Source: Bin87 sp965220095
Lineage (GTDB): Bacteria > Chloroflexota > Dehalococcoidia > Lucifugimonadales > UBA3495
DNA length: 64,000 nt
Assembly (NCBI GenBank): GCA_965220095.1
Contig: OZ244805.1
Span: forward strand, 3,658,001 to 3,722,000
Reading direction: 5' to 3'
The notes under the pieces were generated by a model. That model was given only the letters and a program-made list of their open reading frames with translations. It was not told where the DNA came from and made no database searches. Positions 34,988-44,977 of this stretch are shown here, piece by piece (within the stretch, counting starts at the first letter, position 1; each line of letters opens with the position of its first letter). A program made the position numbers and the translations under genes.

Positions 34988-36250
34988 TTGGCCACGTTGA
35001 TGGGCGCGCGCGCCACGGAGACCTTCCAATCGTTCCGTCGCCGCGATTTCTCGCTAGTCTGGATCGCGGCCAACATTGCCATGATTGGCCGCCAGATGGA
35101 GGTCATTGCCGTATCCTGGCTGGTGCTTGAGCTAACCAACGGCAACGAGATTCTCGTCAGCCTCATCGGAGCCGCCGCCCTCAGCCTCGCCTTCCTGTCC
35201 GTTTTCGCCGGCGCGGTCGTCGACCGTCTACCCCGGCGGCGCCTCATGGCCCTGATGCAATTCGTGGCGGCGGCATTGGCAGTGTTGATGATGCTGTTGC
35301 TAATCTCCGGCATCCTCAAAGTCTGGATGGTTTTCGCCATCATCATCGGCGGCGGGGCGTTTCGCACCTTCGAGCTCCCCGTAACCAACGCGCTCATTAT
35401 AGACACCGTCCCTCGGGAACGACTCACCAACGCGGTGGCCCTGCTCGGATTGGGTCAGAACCTTACCCAGTTCGTCGGCCCCATTGCAGCCGGCTTCCTC
35501 TACACGCCGTTGACGCCCGGGGGCCTCTATGGACTGATCGCCGGTTTGTACCTTCTGAGCGGCGCACTGGCGCTGATGGTGCGGACCCGCAACACCACCT
35601 TCACCCACACCACGCCAGGAGAAATACTCCGGGGAGTGGCCGCCGGGCTGAGCCACGTGTGGGAGCGCAAAGAGCTGATGATGGCCCTCATTGTGGCCGC
35701 CATGTACAACGTAACCGGGTTTCCGTTCACCTCCGCCCTGATGCCAATTATCACCGACAAGGTACTGGGGGCCGGCCCGGAGGTTTTGGGCCTGCTGAAC
35801 GGCGCAATGGGCGCCGGGGCGGTCATCGGCGCGTTGGTCGTCGCCGGCCTGGGCAACTTCCGACGGCAGGGCTGGTGGCTGGTGTGGGCGGTGAACGGCT
35901 GGCACGGTTCCATGATCCTCTTCGCGGTTGTTGTCCTCACGCTGCCCGGCCTGTTGCCGCTCAAGGTCGTAATCGCGATTGCCATGGCCGTCAAACTGCT
36001 CACCGGCATCGCCCGCGCCGGCTCTCTCCTGCTCGTCATGACCGTGCTCATGGGTAACTCCGAACCGGAGTACCGGGGACGCATGGGCGGCCTGCGCGTG
36101 CTGTCGATTCAGGCCCACTTTCCGGCCAGCTGGTTGAACGGCTGGATGGCCCGCGAAATCGGCGCTCCGACGACCGCTCTCACCCTGGGCCTGGTCGGAA
36201 CGGTGGCCGTCTTTTTGTGCCTGTTCTCCCGGCGACTGCGGGAGGCGTGA
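34988..36250 (+). CDS. MFS transporter
   Basis: The 420-residue protein has about 12 hydrophobic segments and the MFS-type features FSLVWIAANIAMIGRQMEVI, AGAVVDRLPRRRLMALMQ (the motif-A-like loop between helices 2 and 3) and LGQNLTQFVGPIAAGFLY. This pattern is typical of enterobactin/efflux-type MFS exporters. I prefer the TTG at 34988 because AGGAG lies eight bases before it; ATG at 35000 is the alternative. Substrate unknown. It follows 240 bases of sequence without a gene. Confidence 0.88.
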   Translation: MATLMGARATETFQSFRRRDFSLVWIAANIAMIGRQMEVIAVSWLVLELTNGNEILVSLIGAAALSLAFLSVFAGAVVDRLPRRRLMALMQFVAAALAVLMMLLLISGILKVWMVFAIIIGGGAFRTFELPVTNALIIDTVPRERLTNAVALLGLGQNLTQFVGPIAAGFLYTPLTPGGLYGLIAGLYLLSGALALMVRTRNTTFTHTTPGEILRGVAAGLSHVWERKELMMALIVAAMYNVTGFPFTSALMPIITDKVLGAGPEVLGLLNGAMGAGAVIGALVVAGLGNFRRQGWWLVWAVNGWHGSMILFAVVVLTLPGLLPLKVVIAIAMAVKLLTGIARAGSLLLVMTVLMGNSEPEYRGRMGGLRVLSIQAHFPASWLNGWMAREIGAPTTALTLGLVGTVAVFLCLFSRRLREA

Positions 36251-36365
36251 GTCTTTACATCGGTGCATAGGATGAGCAGCATGATAGCATTGGGTGTCGC
36301 GCGATGAATTTTGGTGACGCCGGGTTGTTGCCTATCTTTGGAGGGCGGTGTAGGCCGGCCGGGAA

Positions 36366-37478
36366 ATGGCCGAAATACAGCGCACATACACCTTCACCGC
36401 AGAACTTACCAGGGGCGGCCACCGCCTTCTGGATGAAGCGCTGGAAACCTGCCGCCGGCTCTACAATGATTTTCTGACGGTACGCAAGACGGCCTATACT
36501 GCGATGGGCGTATCCGTAAAGGGTAGGAGCCAGTCTGCGCCGGTGAAGCGTAATCGGGCCGCCGGCGATGAGCCAACCATACCAGAGCCGGATGCCCGTG
36601 CAGTGTACGTTGATTCGGAACCGACGCGTCCCTACGGCGGTATGTCTATGACTGGTTTGGGGCCGGCCCAACGCCGCCGTCGCGCTGAAGGCTACGGTTG
36701 CTCCGTGGCAGAGTTGGAACCTCAGCAGGTTCCCCACAGCATACGCCGGGAGCTAAACCCCAATGAGCGCAAGGAACTGGCAGATGCGCGTAAGGAGTTG
36801 GCAAACCTAAACCGGCAACACAAACCCGACGTGGCCTACTGGCCAGAGCGCCAGCTATACCGGCTATGGTGTGTGCTATGGCCCGGTGACGCCGAAGCTG
36901 AAAGTCTGCAACAACAATATGCCTGGACGCGCTGGCGGCACCGCAATGACTGGCCGGAACTGGAAGATGCCGTAAACCATATTGATGATAAATCATCGTT
37001 GAGCGACCAGCTGACCACTATCAGAGGGATCGACCGAAACCTGGACGGCATCAACCGTCGGCTGGAAGTCGCAAGTGTCATCGAAAGGATGGACAAGGCA
37101 TTCGCCGCCTTTTTTGACGGCATAAAAAGCGGCCGCAAGGTAGGTTATCCTCGCTACAAAGGGCGGAACCGCTTACGAACACTGGAAATCTACGCCGGCG
37201 CAAATTCATACCTGAAAGTTCGCGAACCCGGTCGGCAGTGGCATAGCCCCGATAAGCCACAGTTTCAAGGGACAGTGCGAGAGAAAAACCGTCAGTACAT
37301 ACCGCCGAAGGGCCAAATACCAGTCGGGGCAAAGGCCAAAATAATCATTAGCCCCGGATTGCCTCCCATCCGGTTCGACATACGGCAAGAGATACCGGAA
37401 TGCCAGCCCTTGACCATCCGTATTACCCGCAAGGCCCGCCGGGTCCAGGCTAGGCTTTACGCAATTCAAGCGGCGTAG
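36366..37478 (+). pseudogene. TnpB-like RNA-guided nuclease gene, 3' half lost to an IS
   Basis: The 370-residue frame starts TYTFTAELTRGGHRLLDEAL followed by ETCRRLYNDFLTVRKTAY, the N-terminal helix of TnpB/OrfB proteins. It later has VIERMDKAFAAFFDGIKSG and RKVGYPRYKGRNRLRTLEIY, the next conserved block, at about 237-270. TnpB normally has about 50-60 residues between these blocks; here there are about 200, so about 150 residues are inserted. The WED-like region follows, but the RuvC nuclease half is missing: the last eight codons belong to the inverted end of the IS at 37450. No remainder is found beyond the IS block. Confidence 0.6.
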
Positions 37479-38934
37479 GCAAGGGAATCTACAAGTCGGT
37501 GGTACAGTGCGACCGGGAGTTCCTGAATGTCGGGGTCAGCGACCGACAGTGAGAAACCTTCCGACGCCAGCCACAGGTGGCGACGCGCCAGGGCGATGGC
37601 ATCCACGAAGGTCGGCGACGGTTTGTCGTACCAAGCGGCCTTGCGCTGGGTCATGGGGTGTCGTTTCTGCAACGCGTGGGCGGCCAGGGTGGTCCAGGAG
37701 AAGAGTCCCAGTAGGGCGGGCGTGGTGCGGGCGATGGCGAGATCGGACCACTGGCGTTGTGTCTCCACACCCAGATGGGTTCGTACCTCGTGGAAGAGCC
37801 TGCCCCGTACTTGATACGGGGTGACCTCCAGTTGCCAGCGCAGTACAAACCATTCCAGGATCTGGGTCGGGTCCGCCGCCGGGTCGGTACAGAGCAGGGC
37901 CTGAGTGGCGAAGGAGCCCTGGGGGTCTCGGATCAGCACCCAGCATGAGGACGGGGGGCTTGCCGGAGCGGTACCAGACCGCCGTCTGGGAGGTGAGTTC
38001 CACGGCGCGGGTGATGCCGTCGTACCAGGCCACCGCGGCGCTGGCCCAAGTTACATCCGTCTGCTCAAGGAAAACTTTCAGCGGCGGCCGCCGCGGGCCC
38101 TTCAATGGCGGGCGACCGTTCTGGCCAGGTTGACGGGGTGGCGCTGGCGCATACAGGGCGGCGTCCAGCCGTAGTCTGGCGATCAGGGTAACGGGTTCAC
38201 GGACGGAGGGACTGGCAGCAGTGGAGCAGGTCCAGCACGGCATAGCTGTTGTCGCCCACCAGCACCAGGGGTCGGTGGGGCAACCAGCGGCGCAGTTGCA
38301 TGACCATCTGGCGGGCCCAGTCGGTGAGCTTCTGGTGCTGGCGTCCCTGCTGTTGGTAGTAACGGGTCGAAGGCGCCAGCACCGTGAGCGCCGGCAAGGC
38401 CCAATGGCGTCCGGCCCAGGGCACGTGGCCCAGCCACATCAGGGAGATCCAGCGCAGGCCGCTGGCCTTGACCACCTGAGACCGGCTGGAACGCACCGGG
38501 TCGCGGTAGATGGCCCGCGCCCTGATCTTGGCGCCGCGACGCCGTTCCAGGGTCTCGTCGATGCCGAAGATCAGTGGGCCGTCGCCACCATCCAGGTGCT
38601 GGAGCAACAGCACCAGCAGGATGCGCGCTGCCTGGCGGGACGACCACACCGCCCGATTGAGCACCTCGTGGTAGCGGGCGTAGTCGCGCTGGTCGCTGCG
38701 GCCCATGACGCGCAGTGCCGCCGCCACGGTGCGTTGGCCCGGGGTCAGGATCGCGCCGATCAGCAGCACCTGGGCTTTCCGCCAGGTTGGGCTGGTAAAC
38801 AGCGTTGCGAAGGGAACGAGCAGGGCTACAATGGCATCGGGCAGGGTGAGCATGGCTGGGCCTTTCCGTTGAAAGTGGGGTCAGGCCAGCTTACCCTGTC
38901 TTTATACTTTTTCTAAATTATGCGTAAAGCCTAG
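37450..38934 (-). mobile_element. DDE insertion sequence (IS4-superfamily-like), copy 1
   Basis: The 1485-bp element has perfect 14-bp inverted ends: CTAGGCTTTACGCA and its complement. The transposase is on the minus strand. The right end abuts the CTAA target copy of the IS701 element at 38939. The five flanking bases do not match across the element (CCAGG versus CTAAG), unlike the clean CAAAG copies at the related element near 48.3-50.4 kb, so flanking DNA was probably lost after insertion. Confidence 0.8.
37466..38853 (-). pseudogene. DDE transposase of the 37450 element, frameshifted
   Basis: The N-terminal frame (38853 to about 38197) gives WRKAQVLLIGAILTPGQRTV and PLIFGIDETLERRRGAKIRA with the first catalytic Asp, then VLVGDNSYAVLDLLHCCQSL with the second. 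A shift near 38210 leads to REPVTLIARLRLDAALYAPA, and another near 37950 to LIRDPQGSFATQALLCTDPA and FVLRWQLEV, where RWQLE holds the Glu. An extra segment (PYQVRGRLFH) interrupts VTFQEVRTHLG. It ends VALYHRLVDSLAYAA. Three or more lesions make it inactive. The better-preserved relative is at 48897-50280. Confidence 0.8.
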
Positions 38935-38938
38935 CTAA

Positions 38939-40370
38939 TACTACAGTCGCAGATTATCGGGTAGAATAGGCAATTATCCGGTGCGGGGGTGCGGCGGTGA
39001 CGGGGCGTGCAGAGGAACTGGCGGAAGTGGCCCGCTGGGCCGAAGGGATTGAGCAGGTTCATTCCTGCATTGCCGGACGGTTCCGGCGCCCGGAGCCTCG
39101 CCGGCGGGTACTGGACTACTCGCGGGGACTGGTCAGTTCCGTAGAGCGCAAGAACGGGTGGCAGTTGGCGGAGCAGGCGGGCGACGCCACTCCCGACGGG
39201 GTGCAGCGCCTGTTGTACAACTATCGGTGGGATGCGGACCTGGTTCGTGATGACCTGAAATCCTACGTGGTGGAGCATCTGTCCGCCGCTGACGCGGTGC
39301 TGGTGGTGGACGAGACCGGATTCCTCAAGAAAGGGGAGCAGTCGGTGGGGGTGCAGCGGCAGTACAGCGGGACGGCGGGGCGGATCGAGAACTGTCAGAT
39401 TGGCGTTTTTCTGGCCTATGCCAGCGCCAGGGGCAGAACCCTGCTGGACCGGGAATTGTACCTGCCCCAGGTGTGGGCGGAAGACTGGGAGCGGCGGGGG
39501 GAGGCTGGGGTGCCGGAGAGTGTCGGCTTTCGGACCAAGCCGCAACTGGCCCAGCTAATGCTGAAGCGGGCGCTGGAATCAGGAGTCCCCTTCGGCTGGG
39601 TTGCTGGAGATGAGGTCTATGGCAACGACCGCAAGCTGCGGCGGTGGCTGGAGCGAGCGGGAATTCCCCACGTGCTGGCCATCAGGAGCAACGAGCAGCT
39701 GTGGGTCTGGACGGACCAGGGCCTGTGTCAGGTGCGGGCTGACCGGCTGACGTCGCAGGTTGACGAGTTGGGTTGGACCAGCTGCAGTGCGGGCGATGGG
39801 GCCAAGGGGCCACGGGTCTACGATCGCCTTGAGCAGACGATTGGGCCGTCGTGGAAATACGGCCTCTTGGGGAGCCGGGCAAGGGCTACTGGCTGCTGGC
39901 CCGGCGCAGCATTGCCCAGCCCGGGGAGTTGGCTTACTTCGTATGCTTCGGCCCGGCGGGAACGGCCTTGGAGGAACTGGTGAGGGTGGCTGGGACCCGG
40001 TGGGCCATCGAGGAGTGTTTCGAGGAGTGTTTCGAGGAGGCCAAGGGGCAGGTGGGACTGGACCAGTATGAGGTGCGGAGGTGGGACGGCTGGTACCGGC
40101 ACATCACCTTGGCGATGCTGGCGCAGGCGTAGCTGTCAGTAATCAAGCATCAAGCGATGGAACCAGGAGCAAAGGGGGCTGCTACGGTCCCGATGAAGCG
40201 CTGATTCCCATAACGGCCCCGGAGGCGCGCCGGCTGCTCACCCGACTGGTATGGACGGAAAATCAACTGCCTGATTTCATCCTGTCCTGGTCGTGGTGGA
40301 GACGGCGCCACCAAGCCAGAGCCCGCCAATGCCATTACAAACGCCGCCTGTCAAATCTGCGACTGTAGTA
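38939..40370 (+). mobile_element. IS701-family element, copy 2
   Basis: The 1432-bp element shares its 17-bp ends and almost all its bases with the element at 14448. It is flanked by CTAA (38935-38938 and 40371-40374), so it is an independent insertion. It is 12 bases longer because GAGTGTTTCGAG is duplicated at about 40012-40035. It inserted right at the edge of the IS at 37450. Confidence 0.9.
38997..40368 (+). pseudogene. IS701-family transposase, same three lesions as copy 1
   Basis: The frame from 38997 repeats the DDE protein of the 14506 copy up to the 17-base insertion between ACGAT repeats, then the second frame (39851-40132), the TAG stop and the third frame (40081-40368). Differences are few: Ser for Leu near residue 46 (CGGTACTGGACTACTCGCGG), a Gln for Pro near the amber codon, and a four-residue ECFE duplication from the 12-base repeat. 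Sharing all lesions with copy 1 shows that both descend from an already broken element. Confidence 0.85.
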
Positions 40371-40372
40371 CT

Positions 40373-40800
40373 AAGCACCGCCTGGTGTCGAAATGGTCGA
40401 AATTGGGTGTCGCCGATTCCTCCGTTACCAGGTACTCCTACACCGGACCGCGAGGGCTGCCGTGTGCAGAGGTGAAATCGTCGACCTCGTGCTTTAGCGG
40501 CAGACTACGCAGGTACTCGACTTGCTCCTCGGCCAACTGGGTAATCGTCCACTGCGCCGCCTCGGCTGCGTTGGCGTTGAACAACTCCAGGCCAATCGTG
40601 CCCGCCACGGCCAGGTCGTGGTTGCCGGCAATCCCTACGTGATCGTATTCCCGCAGCAGGTCGATGCACCCTCCCGGCTCCGGGCCATATCCTACCAAAT
40701 CACCCAACTGCCAAATCTGGTCGAACCCGCCGTTTTCGCCGGCATCATTTATCACCGATTGCAGCGCTTCGAGGTTGCCATGTATGTCAGACACGATCAA
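40373..40800 (-). pseudogene. YfcE-like metallophosphoesterase, truncated by IS insertion
   Basis: The N-terminal part is intact: IVSDIHGNLEALQSVINDAG, WQLGDLVGYGPEPGGCIDLL and VGIAGNHDLAVAG hold the metal ligands D-x-H, GD and GNHD. At 40438 a TAG replaces the tryptophan codon expected in HGSPRGPVWEYL, and the frame then continues EYLVTEESATPNFDHFDTRR to 40373, where the IS701 target site begins. The VGHTH half of the enzyme, which carries the last ligands, is missing. A TTG at 40800 is the only possible start. It is dead twice over. Confidence 0.8.
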
Positions 40801-40983
40801 ACTGCGCGTATTCCCGTCCGGCAGCGTTCCTTCATCATGCTACCGCATCGGGCCTCATGCAGCGCACCGCCGGCCACCTGCAACGCGGTGCATTTTCAGA
40901 CCCGCTGACCCGCGTTGCAGGAAGATTTATTGCTCCCGTCGGTCGCCGAGTTACGGCTCGGTTTCCACCGCGAGCAACGGCGC

Positions 40984-42390
40984 TTACATCGGTGGCCGGC
41001 CTTCGTACCAACGGGCGTGTTGTTGATAGGTGTAAGCAGCCTGAATGACACCAGGCTCGTCGAACGGTTTACCCGCAATCTGCATCCCGATGGGCAAGCC
41101 ATCCTCCGTGAATCCGCAGGGCACGGAAATAGCCGGCAGGCCGGTAACGTTGAATGGCGCGGTGAAGCTGCGGCCCCGCACCGTGGTGGTGGGATCGTAA
41201 CCCTCGAAAGCCGGCGCGGGTTGGGTCATGGTCGGCGTAACCAGCAGGTCAACCTTTTTCAGCACATCCGCAAACTCCCGCCGCGCCCGGGAACGCACCC
41301 GTTGCGCCTGCAAATAGTCGGCGGCAGACATCAGCGCGCCAATCCGGAACCGGCCTCGCACAATCTCACCAAACTCCTGGGGTCGGGTTTTGATGTTGGG
41401 TTCATGATAAGCGTAAGCTTCGCTAACCATAATCACGGAGTTGGCAGCCCTCACGTAATCCAGGCTGGGCAGTTCGACCTCCTCAACGTGGGCGCCCAAC
41501 TCCTGGAGCACGGTTACCGCCCGCTCCACCGTGGCGACAACCTCGGGGTTGACGCTGGGGTCTGCATCGAAGAAGTAATGTCGGGGCAGTCCGATTCTCA
41601 CTCCGCGAATATCTTCCTTAAGCGACAGCGAGTAGTCGGGCACCGGCGCACGGCTCGACGTCGGGTCTTTGGGATCGTGGCCGGCGATCGCCTGCAGCAT
41701 GTAGGCGGTGTCTTCCACCGTCCAGGTCATCGGGCCAGCGTGGTCCTGGGACCAGCTCAGCGTTACGACACCGTACCGGCTGACCCTGCCGTAGGTGGCC
41801 TTCAGGCCCACGATGCCGCACAGGGAGGCTGGCCCGCGAATCGATCCGCCGGTGCAGGATCCCAGCGCGCCCAGGCACTGACCCGAGGCCACCGCCGAAC
41901 CCGAGCCGCTGCTGGAGCCGCCCGTGATGTGATCCAGATTCCACGGGTTTCGGGCCGGTTCAAAAGGCGTAGTCCAGTCAGGACCGCCCAACGCAAACTC
42001 GTGCATCGCCAATTTACCCAGCAGGATGCCGCCGGCAGCTTTGAGACGTGCCGTGGTGGTGGCGTCCTCGGTAGGTACACGATCAATATCCACGTAAGAC
42101 CCAGAAGTGGTCCTGACACCTGCGGTGTCATACAGGTCCTTCAGGGCGAATGGGATTCCGTGCATTGGCCCTTTGTAGTTACCGCGCAGAATCTCTGCTT
42201 CGGCAACGCGAGCCTGCTCCAATGCTTCATCAGCCAACAGCAGAATGAACGAATGCAATTGCCCATCCGTATCCTGAATACGGTCCAGGCAAGCCCTGGT
42301 CAATTCCACCGGGGAGAGTTCGCCTTTCCGCATCAACTCGCCGGCCTGGTGAATGGTCAAAAAATGTAATTGTGTGTCAGTTGCCGCCAT
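40984..42390 (-). CDS. Amidase signature family hydrolase
   Basis: The 468-residue protein has the Ser-cisSer-Lys machinery: Lys in GIPFALKDLYDTAG (about residue 87), the Gly/Ser block TGGSSSGSGSAVASG and the nucleophile region GSCTGGSIRGPASLCG. The usual Asp of GS-D-TGGS is a Cys here. It would hydrolyse an amide to acid and ammonia; specificity is unknown. I start at ATG 42390, ten bases after GGAGG; GTG 42399 is too close to it. A 66-residue protein gene lies upstream on the same strand and may be its partner. Confidence 0.9.
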   Translation of the reverse strand: MAATDTQLHFLTIHQAGELMRKGELSPVELTRACLDRIQDTDGQLHSFILLLADEALEQARVAEAEILRGNYKGPMHGIPFALKDLYDTAGVRTTSGSYVDIDRVPTEDATTTARLKAAGGILLGKLAMHEFALGGPDWTTPFEPARNPWNLDHITGGSSSGSGSAVASGQCLGALGSCTGGSIRGPASLCGIVGLKATYGRVSRYGVVTLSWSQDHAGPMTWTVEDTAYMLQAIAGHDPKDPTSSRAPVPDYSLSLKEDIRGVRIGLPRHYFFDADPSVNPEVVATVERAVTVLQELGAHVEEVELPSLDYVRAANSVIMVSEAYAYHEPNIKTRPQEFGEIVRGRFRIGALMSAADYLQAQRVRSRARREFADVLKKVDLLVTPTMTQPAPAFEGYDPTTTVRGRSFTAPFNVTGLPAISVPCGFTEDGLPIGMQIAGKPFDEPGVIQAAYTYQQHARWYEGRPPM

Positions 42391-42461
42391 GTGGTTCACG
42401 CCTCCTTGGCCCGTCCCGGTTCCCTTTACCCACTGCCGCTCAACGCTTCAGGGGAATCGGC

Positions 42462-42662
42462 CTAACTTCCCGGCCAGTCCGGATGAAACTCGACCACCAT
42501 TTCTTCGGCTCCGAAACTCAGTGTGTGGAGTTCCGCCGCGTAAGCCGCATATAGTTCGTAAATCGGTTTGAGTTCCTCTATCTCCTGTTGGTCCATACCG
42601 AGACCAGCCCGGTCGACCATCAGCTTGAATTCGTCCATGGAAACTTCACCAGGTTCGGGCAT
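42462..42662 (-). CDS. Small GatC/AtzG-like partner of the amidase
   Basis: The 66-residue protein (MDEFKLMVDRAGLGMDQQEI, then LKPIYELYAAYAAELHTLSF and a PDW end) is helical and lies 71 bases upstream of the amidase, same strand. Small GatC- or AtzG-like proteins accompany amidases of the GatA/AtzE type and help fold them. The length and position fit, but similarity is at the level of pattern only. GGAGG precedes the ATG. Confidence 0.6.
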   Translation of the reverse strand: MPEPGEVSMDEFKLMVDRAGLGMDQQEIEELKPIYELYAAYAAELHTLSFGAEEMVVEFHPDWPGS

Positions 42663-43160
42663 AGCTACACCTCCAGTTCCAATACCTACTCAATTCGCGG
42701 ACGCATAAATCAACGAGTGATGCCCGATTATACATCGCTTATCCGATGCCCAACCCATTCGGAATGCCGCCAATTTTACCAGGCCGGCCTCCGCCGTTCA
42801 GGATGCACTGCGATCCCTTCGGCGCATATCGATGCCGTTGCATGATCCCTTCACAGTACATTCCTTCCGGCTCCATAAATTCCGAACGGAACTCTGACGA
42901 CGGCGCGCGCGCAGCCTTTGTGTGTCCGCTCGATCCACCACTGGTCGGGCGATGGCCCAATCCCATATCGGAAGGTGCCGTAGGCTGCGCGTTCGCCGGC
43001 AAACTAACCCTCCACTAATTCCGTCAGCTTATTGATGCCGACAATCTGGTGGCGCGGCTCATGCAGTACACCCGGGCGCATCCCGACTCAGCCGAAATCG
43101 AGAATAGTCCCCAGGCCCGTTCGTGGCGCCCTTCTGAAAACCAGCTAACCGGCAGTTGGT
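42663..43160. other. Intergenic stretch without a recognisable gene
   Basis: Short frames cover it on both strands, but none has codon use or motifs that I can support. A stretch at 43020-43160 reads as LIDADNLVARLMQYTRAHPD in one forward frame and might be a gene scrap. Nothing can be assigned. Confidence 0.4.
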
Positions 43161-43718
43161 TCACTGACCCCATATCCTCACGGATTCTAACCGACCATCC
43201 CCCGCGTCCCGCAAGATAAATACGTCCGGATTGGACAATTTCTCCCATCCACTGTAACCAAACCCGGAATCCAGAGACGCCAGTACCAGGCCCATCAGAT
43301 TCCCATGCGTCACCGCTAACGGCAAAACCCATCCACTATCCATGAGGTCAATCAGACAGGCCCACGCCCGAGTCAGCACCTCTCGCGCCGATTCGCCGCC
43401 TGGAGCCCGCAGGTCCAGATCGTCAAAGGAATCCCTCGCCACTGCTCGCCAGTTTTCTATGGGCGATGCCGACAACGTTCGTTCGTCCAGGCGATGGTCA
43501 ATGTGGATGGTCAATCCCATCGATGTGGCAAATGGCTCGATGCTCTGTTGTGCTCGCCAGTAGGTGCTGGACGCGATCTTGTCCACGCCCATATCTGACA
43601 AGAACCCGGCCAGCGTTTCGGCCTGCTTCACTCCGACCGCTGTTAACGTCGCATCCAGTTCTTGACCGGACGCCTGGCAATGCCGAACCAGTAGCAACTT
43701 TCCACCCAATCCGACCAT
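43161..43718 (-). CDS. Histidine phosphatase family protein
   Basis: The 185-residue protein has LLLVRHCQASG (the catalytic RHG motif with Cys in place of Gly), SSTYWRAQQSIEPFA, RLDERTLSASPIENW and PLAVTHGNLMGLVLASLD with the second His. It fits the phosphoglycerate-mutase-like branch of unknown substrate. I start at ATG 43718, close to LLLVRH; an upstream TTG at 43742 is possible. It stands alone. Confidence 0.85.
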   Translation of the reverse strand: MVGLGGKLLLVRHCQASGQELDATLTAVGVKQAETLAGFLSDMGVDKIASSTYWRAQQSIEPFATSMGLTIHIDHRLDERTLSASPIENWRAVARDSFDDLDLRAPGGESAREVLTRAWACLIDLMDSGWVLPLAVTHGNLMGLVLASLDSGFGYSGWEKLSNPDVFILRDAGDGRLESVRIWGQ

Positions 43719-44519
43719 CCAGAGTTCCCAAGGGATAAACAATCACGCGCGGAAAACGAACGCTCGAAGGGGCAGGTGTACGAGAGGCACGCGATGATCG
43801 AGAACTTACGGTATCACCACCTGGTGGTATTCGACCACGAAACGACACTCGCAGTGTTGAGGGCCGGTCCCCAAGAACGGAAAGCCACCCGCACACTGGT
43901 CTACCCACAAGTTCGCGCTTTTACGAGCGTTGGGAGGCGATGTTCTATCCCAGCTAGCTTGCAAATCGGTACGTCAAGGTTGCTATCGCCGGCCACGCGA
44001 CACCAGACTGTCCAAAACGGGACGCTAATGTTGAAGCAATTCGGCTCCCGACGTATCAACCCGGAGATACAGGCCGTGGCCATCGGCATACGTGCCCGAC
44101 ATCTTCTCGGTCCGTACTTACATTGCCGTGAGCGCGTAGTGTGGGTGCCGCCCATTGCTTTTCACTCGAATTCCCGGGTGTCTAAATCTGTCACACCGAT
44201 TGATCCGGAAATCGTCCCGCAGCCAAAGCGTTCACCAGACTGTCCGTTGGCGCCACAACAGGTACGGACGCGGCGGAATCCGCGGATTTCAAGGGCGTGG
44301 GAACGGGAACAACTGGTGGATGGCGGTCCCCATAAACGGGGCCCTTTTGAACTCAAATCGGGGCCGGCAACGGGCCCGTGTACCATTCCGCGTACCATTT
44401 CGAAATGGCGTGACTCAGCCTACAATGGACTTTACCAGAACTCAGGACATGAGCTGTTCAATTGTGTCAATAATGTCGTTGTCCAGGGATTCTGTCAGTT
44501 TAAATGGAAAGCGAATATG
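43719..44519. other. 800-base stretch with no supported gene
   Basis: A forward frame is open from 43776 to 44528, but its composition (Arg/Ser-rich, no domains) looks like chance reading of spacer DNA beside IS debris. No reverse frame is convincing. It may be decayed coding sequence. Confidence 0.4.
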
Positions 44520-44804
44520 TCAGTCTGAGCGATTAGCGGCCAGTTGGGCTGGTGGTCTGACGCCGTGGTTGTGTGGGCGATTGGACGGTTGGGTTAGGGC
44601 ACGGGCGTACTTGCGGACGGTATTGCGAGAGATGCCCAGCTGGCGGGCGATTTCGCACAGGGAGAGACCCTGGACCCTGGCCTGCTGCACCGCTTTCCAG
44701 AGAGCAAGCTGTCGTGGCGTGAGTGCCCGACGTGTCGGAGGTTCGGTGTGGCTGTTACTGGCGGCCGTGTCCTTGGCGATGGGATCAGGCTCCAGGTTGG
44801 CCAA
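44520..44804 (-). pseudogene. Helix-turn-helix scrap of an ISL3-like transposase
   Basis: The 94-residue frame holds RRALTPRQLALWKAVQQARV followed by GLSLCEIARQLGISRNTVRK, a resolvase-like helix-turn-helix seen at the end of ISL3-type transposases. No DDE part remains. It stops at 44520 and abuts the ISAs1 scrap. Confidence 0.5.
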
Positions 44805-44816
44805 GGCAATTGCATA

Positions 44817-44977
44817 TTAGGTGGCCAGGACTTTGAGGAGGTAGTCATGGTCCCAGCCGGCCTTCTTACGTTTGGCCTTGATGCCGACTTTGGCGGTTTG
44901 CTCCTGTTTGAGCAGGTTCAGGGTCAAGTGTCGCACCACCGCCAGGTTTTGGTCGGCGTGGCCGGTTCTGACTCGGC
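44817..44977 (-). pseudogene. C-terminal scrap of an ISAs1-family transposase
   Basis: The frame reads HADQNLAVVRHLTLNLLKQE followed by KAKRKKAGWDHDYLLKVLAT, the typical end of ISAs1 transposases. It is fused in frame to an istB scrap (FEVFSQRYERGSI) at about 44978, so it is only a fragment brought next to other IS debris. Confidence 0.65.

Noticed and set aside
43776..44528. 250-codon forward frame in the IS-rich region
   Set aside because: Arg/Ser-rich, no domain, no ribosome site, and beside decayed IS DNA.
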